DNA of 64,000 bases from the NCBI RefSeq assembly GCF_000503055.1, contig NZ_AYVY01000008.1:82725-146724 (forward strand). The letters are read 5' to 3'. Origin of the DNA: Mesorhizobium sp. LSHC420B00. GTDB taxonomy: Bacteria; Pseudomonadota; Alphaproteobacteria; Rhizobiales; Rhizobiaceae. Below are positions 27,496 to 36,954 of this stretch, piece by piece. A model generated the notes under the pieces. It had not been told where the DNA came from and did not search any database. It saw only the letters and a list, made by a program, of their open reading frames with translations. The stretch's first letter is position 1. The number at the start of each line of letters is the position of its first letter. The position numbers and the translations under genes were made by a program.

Positions 27496-28320
27496 ATGGA
27501 GACAGCACGGCCCGCCAGCCTTGCATCGCCTGAAACCGTAAGGGTGACGAACCCCGGCGGATTGAGCCCTTTCGTGCTAACCTGCGACCACGCCTCCAAT
27601 TTCCTGCCGCCGGAATTCGGAACGCTCGGACTTGCCGCCGAGGAGCTTTCCCGCCACATCGCCTGGGATCCCGGTGCCTTGCCGGTGGCGCGCCGCATGG
27701 CCGAGGCACTCGATGCGACGCTGGTCGAGACCTGCATTTCGCGGCTCGTCATCGACTGCAACCGCCCGCTCGATGCACCGGACCTGATAGTGACGGTCAG
27801 CGCCAGCGAAAAAACCGTGGTCCCGGCCAATCAGGGGCTTTCGGCCGATCAGCGGGAGGCGCGCATCGCGCTCGCTTGGCGGCCGTTCCACGACCGGATC
27901 GCGACGATCATCGACGAGCGCCTGGCGGCCGGACGGGAGACGCGGCTGGTCTCGGTCCATTCTTTCACCCCGGTCTACAAGGGCGGCAGCCGGCCCTGGC
28001 ATATCGGCGTTATCCACGACGAGGACCGCCGGCTGGCGGCGCCGCTGATCGCGGCGCTGCAGCGGGTCGCCGGCGTCACCGTCGGCGTCAACGAACCCTA
28101 TTCGCCGGCCGACCGCGTCTATTTCACGCTGGAACGCCATGCCCGCTCGCGCGGGCTGCCCTGCGCAATGATCGAAATCCGCAACGACGAGATCTCCGGC
28201 GCAGCCGGGCAGCGGAAATGGGCGGATCTGCTCACGGGTATTTTTCTCAATCTGGAGCCCGAAGCGGCCAAGGCCTCCAGACCAAGCGCAGTCGGAAAGT
28301 CAGTTCAATCGGCCAGCTAA
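27496..28320 (+). CDS. N-formylglutamate amidohydrolase-family protein
   Basis: 274 aa, FGase family (zinc amidohydrolase). Conserved parts: TCDHASNFLPPEFGTLGL near residue 29, LIDCNRPLD-like VIDCNRPLDAPD near residue 85, and VSVHSFTPVYKG near residue 153. The named reaction is N-formylglutamate to glutamate + formate in histidine breakdown, but no hut gene is present. Here it precedes a permease and a glutamine-synthetase-like ligase, so cleavage of a gamma-glutamyl amide is an alternative (inference). Confidence 0.88.
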   Translation: METARPASLASPETVRVTNPGGLSPFVLTCDHASNFLPPEFGTLGLAAEELSRHIAWDPGALPVARRMAEALDATLVETCISRLVIDCNRPLDAPDLIVTVSASEKTVVPANQGLSADQREARIALAWRPFHDRIATIIDERLAAGRETRLVSVHSFTPVYKGGSRPWHIGVIHDEDRRLAAPLIAALQRVAGVTVGVNEPYSPADRVYFTLERHARSRGLPCAMIEIRNDEISGAAGQRKWADLLTGIFLNLEPEAAKASRPSAVGKSVQSAS

Positions 28321-28342
28321 GAAACCAAAAGGGGACTTCAAA

Positions 28343-29911
28343 ATGGTAGCACCGGGTTACAGCGAAGGTGACAAGAAGGAGGACCTGAAAGTTCTCCACG
28401 GAATGGGCTATGCTCAGGAACTGTCGCGAAGCATGAGCCGCTTCTCGAATTTCGCGATCTCGTTCTCGATCATCTGCATCCTCTCAGGCGGCATCAATTC
28501 CTTCGCGCAGGCGACATCGTCCATCGGTGGCGCCGGCGCTGGTATCGGCTGGATCGTCGGGTGCATGGTTTCGGGATTTTTCGCGCTCGCCATGGCCCAG
28601 ATCGCCTCGGCATTTCCGACCGCCGGCGGCCTCTATCACTGGGCATCCATTCTGGGGAACCGTTTCACTGGCTGGCTTACCGCATGGCTCAATTTGCTCG
28701 GCCTGATCACCGTGCTCGGCGCGATCAACATCGGAACGTCTTTGTTTTTCTACGGGACCTTCGGCGCAGGGCTTACCACCGACGGTGTTGCGTTTCCGGC
28801 TCAAGTCGTTGGTTTTGTTGCCATTATCACGGTCCTTCAGGCGCTGTTCAACCATTTCGGCATCAAGCTGACCGCCATGCTGACGGATGCGTCCGGCTTC
28901 CTGATTCTCGGAGCGACGGCGGTGCTGATCGTCGCCTGCCTGGTGTTTGCTCCAGCGATCGACATCACCCGGTTGTGGACGTTCACGAACTATTCGGGCG
29001 ATGCGGGCGGCGGTGTTTTCCCGCAGTCCGATTCCATGACGTATCTCTTCCTGCTCTGCCTGCTGCTGCCGGTTTACACCATTACTGGCTATGATGCGTC
29101 GGCGCATACCTCGGAAGAAACGTTGAGGGCGGCGCACTCGGTTCCGCGGGCAATCGTTTCATCCGTGCTCTGGTCGTCGCTGATCGGCTGGGTGATGCTG
29201 TGCGCGATCGTGCTGGCAATTCCGGATATGGCGGCAGGCGCCAAGCAAGGGTGGGCCGTGTTCTTCGAAACCATGAACGCGATCTTGCCAGGATGGTTAA
29301 AGACACTGCTCTATCTGGCCATCCTGATCTCGCAGTTCCTCTGCGGCCTCGCTACGGTGACCTCGGCCTCGCGCATGCTGTTTGCCTTCTCTCGCGACGG
29401 CGGCATGCCGGTCGGTTCGGCCGGGCTCGCCAAAGTCAGCCCAACCTGGCGCACGCCGGTCAATGCCATCTGGACAGCTGCGATCCTCGAGATCATCTAT
29501 GTCTTTTTTGCCCAGTTCATTTCGATCGGCGGCACCAACATCTACACCATCGTCGTCAATTCGACGCTGGTGTTCCTGTTCCTGTCCTTCACCATTCCGA
29601 TCGCGCTCGGCATGATGGCTTTCGGAACGGCGAAATGGCCGAATCCCGGCCCATGGAATCTCGGTGCCGGCCTGTTCAAGCTGTTTTGCATCCTGTCGGT
29701 CATCGGCATGGCGATCATCTTCTACATCGCCATCCAGCCGCCGAACGACAAAGTGCTCTATATCACCCTGGGCTTCATTGTACTGACTGCGGTGCTTTGG
29801 TTCGGTTTCGAGAACCGCCGCTTCCAGGGTCCGCCCATCGGCGACCAGATCGCGAAGCGCCAGGCGGCGATCAAGGCAGCCGAGATAGCTGTCGGCGAAG
29901 CCGGCGCCTGA
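28343..29911 (+). CDS. APC-family amino acid/amine permease
   Basis: 522-aa inner-membrane transporter with about 12 hydrophobic segments. N-terminal YAQELSRSMSRFSNFAISFSII and the GYDASAHTSEET stretch (near residue 250) match the amino acid/GABA/choline permease branch (ACT). It follows the amidohydrolase by 22 bases with AAAAGGGGA in front of the ATG. A strong hairpin with a T-rich tail follows, so this and the amidohydrolase may form their own transcript. Substrate unknown; an amine or amino alcohol is favoured by context. Confidence 0.88.
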   Translation: MVAPGYSEGDKKEDLKVLHGMGYAQELSRSMSRFSNFAISFSIICILSGGINSFAQATSSIGGAGAGIGWIVGCMVSGFFALAMAQIASAFPTAGGLYHWASILGNRFTGWLTAWLNLLGLITVLGAINIGTSLFFYGTFGAGLTTDGVAFPAQVVGFVAIITVLQALFNHFGIKLTAMLTDASGFLILGATAVLIVACLVFAPAIDITRLWTFTNYSGDAGGGVFPQSDSMTYLFLLCLLLPVYTITGYDASAHTSEETLRAAHSVPRAIVSSVLWSSLIGWVMLCAIVLAIPDMAAGAKQGWAVFFETMNAILPGWLKTLLYLAILISQFLCGLATVTSASRMLFAFSRDGGMPVGSAGLAKVSPTWRTPVNAIWTAAILEIIYVFFAQFISIGGTNIYTIVVNSTLVFLFLSFTIPIALGMMAFGTAKWPNPGPWNLGAGLFKLFCILSVIGMAIIFYIAIQPPNDKVLYITLGFIVLTAVLWFGFENRRFQGPPIGDQIAKRQAAIKAAEIAVGEAGA

Positions 29912-29923
29912 CGCTCTCTCATG

Positions 29924-29952
29924 ACCATGGCCGGCATCGCGCCGGCCATGGT
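29924..29952 (+). terminator. Hairpin terminator between permease and GS-like gene
   Basis: Perfect 12-bp arms ACCATGGCCGGC and GCCGGCCATGGT, 5-base loop, then TTCATTCCCTTTTC. It lies 13 bp past the permease stop. It also rules against the early ATGs at 29921 and 29948 as starts of the next gene. Confidence 0.7.
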
Positions 29953-29995
29953 TTCATTCCCTTTTCAAAACGACAAGCGCTGGAGTGCCGTAAGA

Positions 29996-31366
29996 ATGGC
30001 CGGAAATTTCTCGTTCGATCAGTTGAAGCAAGCGGTCTCCAGCGGCGAGGTCGACACGGTGCTGGCCTGCATCGTCGACATGCAGGGGCGGCTCGCGGGA
30101 AAGCGGTTCCTGGCCCGGTATTTCGTCGATTCCGCGCATGACGAGACGCATGGCTGCAACTACCTGCTGGCCGCCGACATCGATATGGAACCGGTGCCGG
30201 GCTACAAGGCGGCGAGCTGGTCGAAGGGCTATGGCGATTTCGTCATGAAGCCGGACCTTGCGACGCTGCGGCGCGTCCCGTGGCTGGAGAAGACGGCGCT
30301 GGTGATCTGCGACGTGCTCGACCACCATACCCATGATGACCTGGCGCATTCGCCGCGCGCCATGCTGAAGAAGCAGGTCAAGCGGCTGCAGGAACGCGGC
30401 TATATCGGCTATTTCGCGTCCGAGCTCGAATTCTATCTGTTCAGCGAAACCTACGATTCCGCCCGCAAGAAGCACTGGCAGGGCCTCGAGACCGCATCGC
30501 CCTATATTGGCGACTACCAGATCGGCATCACCACCAAGGAAGAAGGCGTCATGCGCCGGCTGCGCAACGAAATGGAGGCGGCCGGCATTCCGATCGAGAA
30601 TTCCAAGGGCGAGTGGGGTCCCGGCCAGGAAGAGATCAATGTCCGCTATGCTGAAGCGCTCGACATGGCCGACCGCCACGTCATCCTGAAGAACGGCGCC
30701 AAGGAAATCGCCGAGTCCGAAGGCAAGGCGATCTCGTTCATGGCCAAGTACAATTACGGGCTCGCCGGCAATTCCAGCCACATCCACAATTCGCTGTGGA
30801 GCGCCGACGGCAAGACGCCGTTGTTCTACGACAAAAATGCCGAGTGGACGCTGTCGACGCTCGGCCAGCAATGGGCAGCCGGCCAGCTCAAATATGCCAA
30901 GGAATTCACCTGGTTCCTGGCGCCCTACATCAACTCCTACAAGCGCTTCCAGGCCGGCACCTTTGCGCCGACCAAGATCATGTGGAGCGAGGACAACCGC
31001 ACCGCCGGTTTCCGTCTTTGCGGCGAGGGCACCAAGGGCATCCGCATGGAATGCCGCATCGGCGGTGCCGATTTGAACCCCTATCTGGCTTTCGCCGCGC
31101 TGATCGCGGCCGGGCTTGCCGGCATCGATGAAAAGCTTGAACTGCAGAAGCCCTTCGTCGGCGACGCCTACCAGGCCTCGCAGTTGCCTGAAATTCCAAA
31201 GACATTGCGCGACGCTACCGCGACGCTGGTGGAATCGAAGATGCTGAGGCAGGCACTCGGCGACGATGTGCTGGAACACTACGTCCACACGGCACACTGG
31301 GAACAGTTCGAATACGACCGCCGGATTACGGACTGGGAACTGCACAGGGGGTTCGAGCGGTATTAA
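29996..31366 (+). CDS. Glutamine synthetase-like gamma-glutamyl-amine ligase
   Basis: 456 aa, glutamine synthetase fold. Visible: Glu-rich metal site ELEFYLF (near residue 143), GEWGPGQEEINVRYAEAL, the NSSHIHNSLW loop, and FAPTKIMWSEDNRTAGFR (ATP/glutamate site). It lacks the adenylylation-loop tyrosine context of GlnA and resembles PuuA/GlnA4-type ligases that glutamylate amines (family knowledge). The chosen ATG has GGAG upstream and lies past the hairpin. Neighbouring ALDH, Fe-ADH and amidohydrolase support an amine-degradation role. Confidence 0.9.
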   Translation: MAGNFSFDQLKQAVSSGEVDTVLACIVDMQGRLAGKRFLARYFVDSAHDETHGCNYLLAADIDMEPVPGYKAASWSKGYGDFVMKPDLATLRRVPWLEKTALVICDVLDHHTHDDLAHSPRAMLKKQVKRLQERGYIGYFASELEFYLFSETYDSARKKHWQGLETASPYIGDYQIGITTKEEGVMRRLRNEMEAAGIPIENSKGEWGPGQEEINVRYAEALDMADRHVILKNGAKEIAESEGKAISFMAKYNYGLAGNSSHIHNSLWSADGKTPLFYDKNAEWTLSTLGQQWAAGQLKYAKEFTWFLAPYINSYKRFQAGTFAPTKIMWSEDNRTAGFRLCGEGTKGIRMECRIGGADLNPYLAFAALIAAGLAGIDEKLELQKPFVGDAYQASQLPEIPKTLRDATATLVESKMLRQALGDDVLEHYVHTAHWEQFEYDRRITDWELHRGFERY

Positions 31367-31503
31367 ATGACCTGGCAATGTCGGCGCCGCCCGTCCCTCA
31401 CCTTTACCCGCTCGCTGTGAAGAACGGGGCCAACGCCGGTGTTTCGTCCCTTCCAGAGCGGCGTGACCAACGAGAATTATTGTAGAATGCGAGGACCCAA
31501 GGC

Positions 31504-32892
31504 ATGACCGAAACGGTCAAGATAAAATCCCCCATCGACGGTTCGATCTATGCCGAACGGCCTCTGGCCACGGACCAGGCGATCGGTGCCGCGGTCGAGC
31601 GCGCCAAGGCGGCGCAGGAGAAGTGGGCGCAGACGCCGGTCGTCGAGCGCGGCAAGTACATGCTTGCCATGCTGGAAGCGCTGGTCGCCATGAGCGACGA
31701 GATCGTGCCGGAGATCGCCTGGCAGATGGGCCGGCCGGTGCGCTATGGCGGTGAGTTCGGCGGCGTCAGGGAACGCGTCAGCTACATGGTCGAGATCGCC
31801 GAGGCGGCACTGAAGCCGGTCATGGCCTCCAACCCGAAGGACAGCTTTCGCCGCTATGTGAAGAAGGTGCCGCTCGGCGTGGTCATGGTGATCGCGCCGT
31901 GGAACTATCCCTATCTCACTGCCGTCAACACGATCGTGCCCGCGCTGATGGCGGGCAGCGCCGTCATCCTCAAGCACGCGGCACAGACATTGTTGGTCGG
32001 CGAACGGTTTCAGCAGGCGTTCGACAGAGCCGGCCTGCCCAAGGGCCTGTTCCAGAACCTCGTTCTGAACCATGCGCAGACCGAAAGGCTGCTCGGCTCC
32101 GGCAAGATCGACCATGTCAACTTTACCGGCTCGGTCGCCGGCGGCCGCGCCATCGAAAAGGCGGCGGCGGGCACCTTCATGACGCTCGGCCTCGAGCTTG
32201 GCGGCAAGGATCCGGCCTATGTGCTGCCGGACGCCAAGATGGACCATGCCGTTGCCAATCTGGTCGACGGCGCCTTCTTCAATTCCGGCCAGTGCTGCTG
32301 CGGCATCGAGCGCGTCTATGTCCACGAGAAGGTCTACGACGAATTCGTCGAAGGCTTCATCGCCGAGACCAGGAACTACGTCGTCGGCAATCCACTCGAC
32401 CAGGCGACCACCATGGGGCCGATGGCGCAGGCGCGCTTCGCCGACCTGATCCGCGAGCAAAAGGCGGAGGCGCTACGCAAGGGCGCCAAGGCGCACATCG
32501 ACACGAAGGTGGCTAACGACAGGCAAGGCTCGCCCTATCTGGCGCCGGAAGTGCTTACCCAGGTCGACCACCAGATGAGCGTGATGCGCGAGGAAAGCTT
32601 TGGCCCGATCGTCGGTATCATGAAGGTGCGCAACGATGAGGAGGCGATCGCGCTGATGAACGACAGCCCCTATGGGCTGACGGCCTCGATCTGGACGCGC
32701 GACACGGACCATGCGGCGGCGATCGGCGACCGCGTCGAGACCGGCACCGTGTTCATGAACCGCTGCGACTATCTCGATCCGGCGCTGGTCTGGACCGGCG
32801 TCAAGGACACCGGCAAGGGCGCGGCACTGTCGGCCATCGGCTACGACAATCTGACCAGGCCGAAATCATACCATCTGCGCGAGGTGATCTAA
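31504..32892 (+). CDS. NAD(P)-dependent aldehyde dehydrogenase
   Basis: 462 aa. Catalytic Glu231 in LELGGKDP and catalytic Cys265 in SGQCCCG; cofactor loop FTGSVAGG near residue 208. Length and motifs are those of the ALDH superfamily. In this locus it would oxidise the aldehyde formed by the iron alcohol dehydrogenase encoded downstream, possibly still gamma-glutamylated (inference). It is 137 bp from the ligase gene. Confidence 0.93.
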   Translation: MTETVKIKSPIDGSIYAERPLATDQAIGAAVERAKAAQEKWAQTPVVERGKYMLAMLEALVAMSDEIVPEIAWQMGRPVRYGGEFGGVRERVSYMVEIAEAALKPVMASNPKDSFRRYVKKVPLGVVMVIAPWNYPYLTAVNTIVPALMAGSAVILKHAAQTLLVGERFQQAFDRAGLPKGLFQNLVLNHAQTERLLGSGKIDHVNFTGSVAGGRAIEKAAAGTFMTLGLELGGKDPAYVLPDAKMDHAVANLVDGAFFNSGQCCCGIERVYVHEKVYDEFVEGFIAETRNYVVGNPLDQATTMGPMAQARFADLIREQKAEALRKGAKAHIDTKVANDRQGSPYLAPEVLTQVDHQMSVMREESFGPIVGIMKVRNDEEAIALMNDSPYGLTASIWTRDTDHAAAIGDRVETGTVFMNRCDYLDPALVWTGVKDTGKGAALSAIGYDNLTRPKSYHLREVI

Positions 32893-32934
32893 GGTGGCGA
32901 TCGGCAAGCCAACGATCGCTGTTGAGAGGGAGTA

Positions 32935-33426
32935 ATGGCGGATACGCAACAATCGGCGCTGCCGGATCGTGAAGGTCCCGAGGGTATCGGCGGTTGGCTT
33001 GTCCTGCCGATGCTCGGGTTGATGCTCACCCCGATACTAGGGTTGGTACAATTGCACAATACCGACTATCTCGGCATGTTACAGAACTGGCAGGCCTTCA
33101 GTTTGTCCCAAGGTGTGCTGATTGTTGCCGAATTGGTGATATCCGGCATACTAAACCTTACGGCCCCGGCCCTATTATTGTTCTTCATGTTCAAGCGCTG
33201 GCAGATATTCCCCGGCTGGTACATGATTTGGGCATTCGCGATGCCGATATATTCCGTTGTCGATTCATGGGCCGGGTATCTGGCTTTTCCCGACAGCTTT
33301 CCATCGCTGGACGATGCGTTCGATAAAGAAACGATGCGCGACATTTACCGTTCGGTCTGGGCCGCAGCCATCTGGATTCCGTACATGATGCGGTCAGACC
33401 GTGTGGCCAATACCTTTGTGAATTAA
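32935..33426 (+). CDS. DUF2569-family membrane protein
   Basis: 163 aa with four hydrophobic segments. Starts with the family pattern GIGGWLVLPMLGLMLTPI near residue 17. Codons are visibly more AT-rich (TTA, CTA, ATA, GTA) than in the genes on both sides, which suggests late arrival. It sits between two genes that belong together metabolically (ALDH and Fe-ADH). Function of the family is unknown. GAGGGAG precedes the ATG. Confidence 0.8.
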   Translation: MADTQQSALPDREGPEGIGGWLVLPMLGLMLTPILGLVQLHNTDYLGMLQNWQAFSLSQGVLIVAELVISGILNLTAPALLLFFMFKRWQIFPGWYMIWAFAMPIYSVVDSWAGYLAFPDSFPSLDDAFDKETMRDIYRSVWAAAIWIPYMMRSDRVANTFVN

Positions 33427-33464
33427 CAACAGCCGAGAGCATGAAAGCAGTCAAGAAGGTCGAA

Positions 33465-34637
33465 ATGACAAAACTCGTTTCCAAATGGAATTACCCGACG
33501 ACCGTCCGCTTCGGCGCCGGACGCATCAAGGAACTGCCGGAGGTGCTGGCGGCGACCGGCATCAAGCGGCCGCTGTTCGTCACCGACCCGGGACTGGCCA
33601 AGCTGCCGGTGGTGGCCTCGACGCTGAAGATCCTCGACGACGCCAAGGTGCCGTATGGCGTGTTTTCCGAGGTCAAGCCGAACCCGGTCGATTCCAACCT
33701 GACCGCCGGCATCGCCGTGTTCAAGAAGGGCAAGCATGACGGCGTCATCGCCTTTGGCGGCGGCTCGGCACTCGACCTCGGCAAGCTGATCGCCTTCCAG
33801 GCCGGGCAGACGCGGCCGGTCTGGGATTTCGAGGATGTCGGCGACTGGTGGACGCGCGCCGATGCCGATGCGATCGCGCCGATCATCGCGGTGCCGACCA
33901 CGGCCGGCACCGGCTCGGAGGTCGGCCGCGCCGGCGTCATCACCAATGAAGCGACCCACACAAAGAAGGTCATCTTCCATCCGAAACTTTTGCCTGCGAT
34001 CGTCATTGCCGATCCGGAACTGTCGGTCGGCATGCCCGGTTTCATCACCGCCGGCACCGGTATGGATGCGCTCGCCCACTGCCTCGAAGCCTATTGCGCG
34101 CCGGGCTATCACCCGATGGCCGACGGCATCGCCGTGGAAGGCATCAGGCTGGTCTTCGAAAACCTGCCGAAAGCCTATGCCAACGGCAAGGATCTGGTCG
34201 CCCGCGCCAATATGATGAGCGCCGCTGCGATGGGCGCGGCCGCCTTCCAAAAGGGCCTTGGCGCCATTCATTCGCTGTCGCATCCGATCGGCGCGCTCTA
34301 CGACACCCACCACGGCATGACCAACGCAGTGTTCATGCCCTATGTGCTGGCCTTCAATCGCGAGGCGATCGAGCCGCGCATCGCCCGGCTCGCCGCCTAT
34401 TGCGGCATCAAGGGCGGTTTCGACGGCTTTGCCAAGGCGATCGTCAAGCTGCGCAAGGAGCTCAAGGTGCCGCACGCGCTGCCCGGCCTGATCAAGGGGC
34501 TCGACATGGACAAGAAGCGCAAGGGCCTGATCGCCGACATGGCGGTGGTCGATCCGACCGCCGGCGGCAACCCGGTCAAGCTGACCAAGAAGGCGGCGCT
34601 GACGCTGCTGGAAAACGCCATCGCCGGCGCCGTCTGA
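33465..34637 (+). CDS. Iron-containing alcohol dehydrogenase
   Basis: 390 aa, family III (Fe-dependent) alcohol dehydrogenase. NAD-binding GGGSALDLGK at residues 98-107, TAGTGSEVGRAGVI next, then metal ligands in GMDALAHCLEAYC and IHSLSHPIGALYDTHHG. ATG at 33465 preferred (AAGG 5 bases upstream, family-like MTKLVSKWNYPT); an in-frame ATG lies at 33441. Likely oxidises an alcohol group to the aldehyde taken by the ALDH upstream. Confidence 0.92.
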   Translation: MTKLVSKWNYPTTVRFGAGRIKELPEVLAATGIKRPLFVTDPGLAKLPVVASTLKILDDAKVPYGVFSEVKPNPVDSNLTAGIAVFKKGKHDGVIAFGGGSALDLGKLIAFQAGQTRPVWDFEDVGDWWTRADADAIAPIIAVPTTAGTGSEVGRAGVITNEATHTKKVIFHPKLLPAIVIADPELSVGMPGFITAGTGMDALAHCLEAYCAPGYHPMADGIAVEGIRLVFENLPKAYANGKDLVARANMMSAAAMGAAAFQKGLGAIHSLSHPIGALYDTHHGMTNAVFMPYVLAFNREAIEPRIARLAAYCGIKGGFDGFAKAIVKLRKELKVPHALPGLIKGLDMDKKRKGLIADMAVVDPTAGGNPVKLTKKAALTLLENAIAGAV

Positions 34638-34881
34638 GGCAACTTCAGCATTGCAAATCCATTTGGGAAAAAAGAGGCGAAGAAAGGGGGAAAGGATGAA
34701 AGGCAAGGCCGAAACTAGTTAGCCGGAAAAATAACGGCGTAGCGATTGCTACAGCCGGTTAAAAAGAGTTTACTTTTTCGTACTGCAGGGCATCGCTTTC
34801 ACAAAGCTTTCATCTGGCTGTCACACGAAAACGATACCGAATCGCAGGCGTCCAACGGCGTCAGTTCAACGGAGAGAACAC

Positions 34882-35988
34882 ATGTTCAAATTCACGGGAA
34901 AACTGCTTTCCCTTTCGGCCGTCGCCCTGATGGCGACCTCTGCCATCTCGTCGGCCCAGTCCATGGATGAACTGGTCGCCGCAGCCAAGGCGGAAGGCCA
35001 GCTCACCACGATCGCGCTGCCGCACAGCTGGTGCGGCTATGGCGACGTCATCGCCGGCTTCAAGGCAAAATATCCGGGGATCACCGTCAACGAACTCAAT
35101 CCCGATGCCGGCTCCGGCGACGAGATCGAGGCGATCAAGGCCAACAAGGACAATAAAGGCCCGCAGGCGCCTGATGTCATCGACGTCGGCCTGTCTTTCG
35201 GCCCGTCCGCCAAGGCAGATAACCTGATCCAACCCTACAAGGTGTCGACCTGGGATACGATCCCTGACAGCGCCAAGGATGCCGATGGCTTCTGGACCGG
35301 CGACTACTACGGCGTGCTCGCCTTCGGCGTGAACAAAGCCGTCGTGCAGAACGCGCCACAGGACTGGGCTGACCTGCAGAAGCCGGAATATGCCAACTCG
35401 GTGGCGCTCGCCGGTGACCCGCGCACGTCGAACAACGCCGTCATGTCGGTCTACGCTTCGGGCCTCGCGGCTGGCGGTACCGGCGGCCAGGACGCCGCCG
35501 CCAAGGGTCTGCAATTCTTCAAGCAGCTCAACGATGCCGGCAACTTCGTGCCGGTCGACGCTGAAGCGGCAGCTGTCGCCCAGGGCACGACGCCGATCGT
35601 GATGAACTGGGACTACAACCTGCTTGCCATGCGCGACAAGATGGCCGGCAATCCGGAAATCGAAATCGTCGTGCCAAAGGGAGCGGTGGTCGCAGGCGTC
35701 TACGTTCAGGCGATCAGTGCCTATGCGCCGCACCCGAATGCCGCCAAGTTGTGGATGGAGTATCTCTATTCGGACGAAGGCCAGCTCGGTTGGCTGAAGG
35801 GCTACTGCCACCCGATCCGCTTCAACGATCTCGCCAAGAAGGGCGTGATCCCGAAGGAGATGCTGGACAAGCTGCCGGCCGCCGAGAACTATGAAAAAGC
35901 GGTCTTCCCTACTTTGGAGGAACAGAACGCTGCCAAGAAGGAAATCAGCACGAACTGGGATGCCATCGTTGGCGCCGTCGTGAAGTAA
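34882..35988 (+). CDS. ABC transporter substrate-binding protein
   Basis: 368 aa, periplasmic, with a signal peptide ending near residue 26 (ISSAQS). Extracellular solute-binding family 1 in style, with ELVAAAKAEGQLTTIALPHSW at the mature start and lone Cys residues near 51 and in KGYCHPIRF. Followed by two permeases and an ATPase. The set has the PotABCD/Fe-type layout, which takes polyamines, amines, opines or iron chelates; context favours an amine. A strong hairpin follows its stop. Confidence 0.9.
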   Translation: MFKFTGKLLSLSAVALMATSAISSAQSMDELVAAAKAEGQLTTIALPHSWCGYGDVIAGFKAKYPGITVNELNPDAGSGDEIEAIKANKDNKGPQAPDVIDVGLSFGPSAKADNLIQPYKVSTWDTIPDSAKDADGFWTGDYYGVLAFGVNKAVVQNAPQDWADLQKPEYANSVALAGDPRTSNNAVMSVYASGLAAGGTGGQDAAAKGLQFFKQLNDAGNFVPVDAEAAAVAQGTTPIVMNWDYNLLAMRDKMAGNPEIEIVVPKGAVVAGVYVQAISAYAPHPNAAKLWMEYLYSDEGQLGWLKGYCHPIRFNDLAKKGVIPKEMLDKLPAAENYEKAVFPTLEEQNAAKKEISTNWDAIVGAVVK

Positions 35989-35990
35989 TT

Positions 35991-36028
35991 CATAGGGCGC
36001 TGGGCGGTTCGCCGCCCGGCGCCCTATG
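35991..36028 (+). other. Intercistronic hairpin after binding-protein gene
   Basis: 17-bp stem (one G-T pair) CATAGGGCGC-TG-GGCGG against CCGCC-CG-GCGCCCTATG with a TTCG tetraloop, 2 bases past the stop and 17 bases before the next gene. No T-run, so probably an mRNA 3'-end stabiliser or partial terminator. Confidence 0.75.
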
Positions 36029-36045
36029 CCAACTTCGGGAACTCC

Positions 36046-36954
36046 ATGGCAGATTCCACAATGTCCCAGACAGCCAGCGTCAGTCCTGGCGCGCCGGAGA
36101 TCAGCCGCCTTCGGCTGCCACTGCATTGGTTAGGCGTAACTCCGTTCTTCATTTTCGCGCTGCTCTTTCTGATCTTGCCCACGGTAGGGCTGATCGCGGG
36201 CGCGTTCAAAAATGCAGCTGGCGACTATACGCTCGATAACATCATAGCGTTGTCGCAACCCAAGCTCGCGGCGGCCTATTGGGTATCCATTCAGATCAGC
36301 TTTGTTTCTGCGATCCTTGGCGCCTTGATCGGCCTGGCAATGGCCGTGGCAGTCGTTCGCGGAGGTTTGCCGTCGTGGTTACGCTCGGCGACCTTGACTT
36401 TCTCGGGCGTCGCCTCGAATTTCGCCGGCGTGCCGCTGGCATTCTCGTTCATCGCGACGCTAGGTCGGCTCGGAGTGGCGACAATCCTGTTGCGAGACAT
36501 TTTCGGCATCAACATCTATTCGCTCGGCTTCAGTATCTTTTCGTTTTGGGGCCTAATCCTCACCTACCTTTATTTCCAGATTCCATTGATGATTGTCATC
36601 ATCACGCCGGCGGTCGATGGGCTGAAGAAGGAATGGGGTGAAGCTGCCGCCACGCTCGGCGCAAGCAATTGGCAATATTGGCGCATGGTGGTCATCCCGG
36701 TCTTATGGCCGAGTTTTCTCGGTACGACGGTCCTCCTCTTTGCCAACGCGTTCGGGGCGGTCGCAACAGCCTATGCACTGACGGGGCCGTCACTCAACAT
36801 CGTGCCCATCCAGCTGTTCGCGCAGATTCGCGGCGACGTGCTTTACAATCCGAATCTAGGCTACGCGCTTGCATTCGGCATGATAGTCATCACCGGCTTG
36901 GCCAACCTCTTCTATATCTTGTTCCAACGGCGAGCCGAGCGGTGGCTGAAATGA
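36046..36954 (+). CDS. ABC transporter permease (first)
   Basis: 302-aa inner-membrane permease with six hydrophobic segments. The EAA motif is in GLKKEWGEAAATLGASNWQYWRMVVIPVLWP. N-terminal LHWLGVTPFFIFALLFLILP is the first span. Overlaps the second permease by 4 bases (ATGA). Confidence 0.9.
   Translation: MADSTMSQTASVSPGAPEISRLRLPLHWLGVTPFFIFALLFLILPTVGLIAGAFKNAAGDYTLDNIIALSQPKLAAAYWVSIQISFVSAILGALIGLAMAVAVVRGGLPSWLRSATLTFSGVASNFAGVPLAFSFIATLGRLGVATILLRDIFGINIYSLGFSIFSFWGLILTYLYFQIPLMIVIITPAVDGLKKEWGEAAATLGASNWQYWRMVVIPVLWPSFLGTTVLLFANAFGAVATAYALTGPSLNIVPIQLFAQIRGDVLYNPNLGYALAFGMIVITGLANLFYILFQRRAERWLK

Noticed and set aside
27496-28320. Histidine-degradation deformylase (HutG)
   Set aside because: Family fits, but no hut genes accompany it; the neighbours are amine-type genes.
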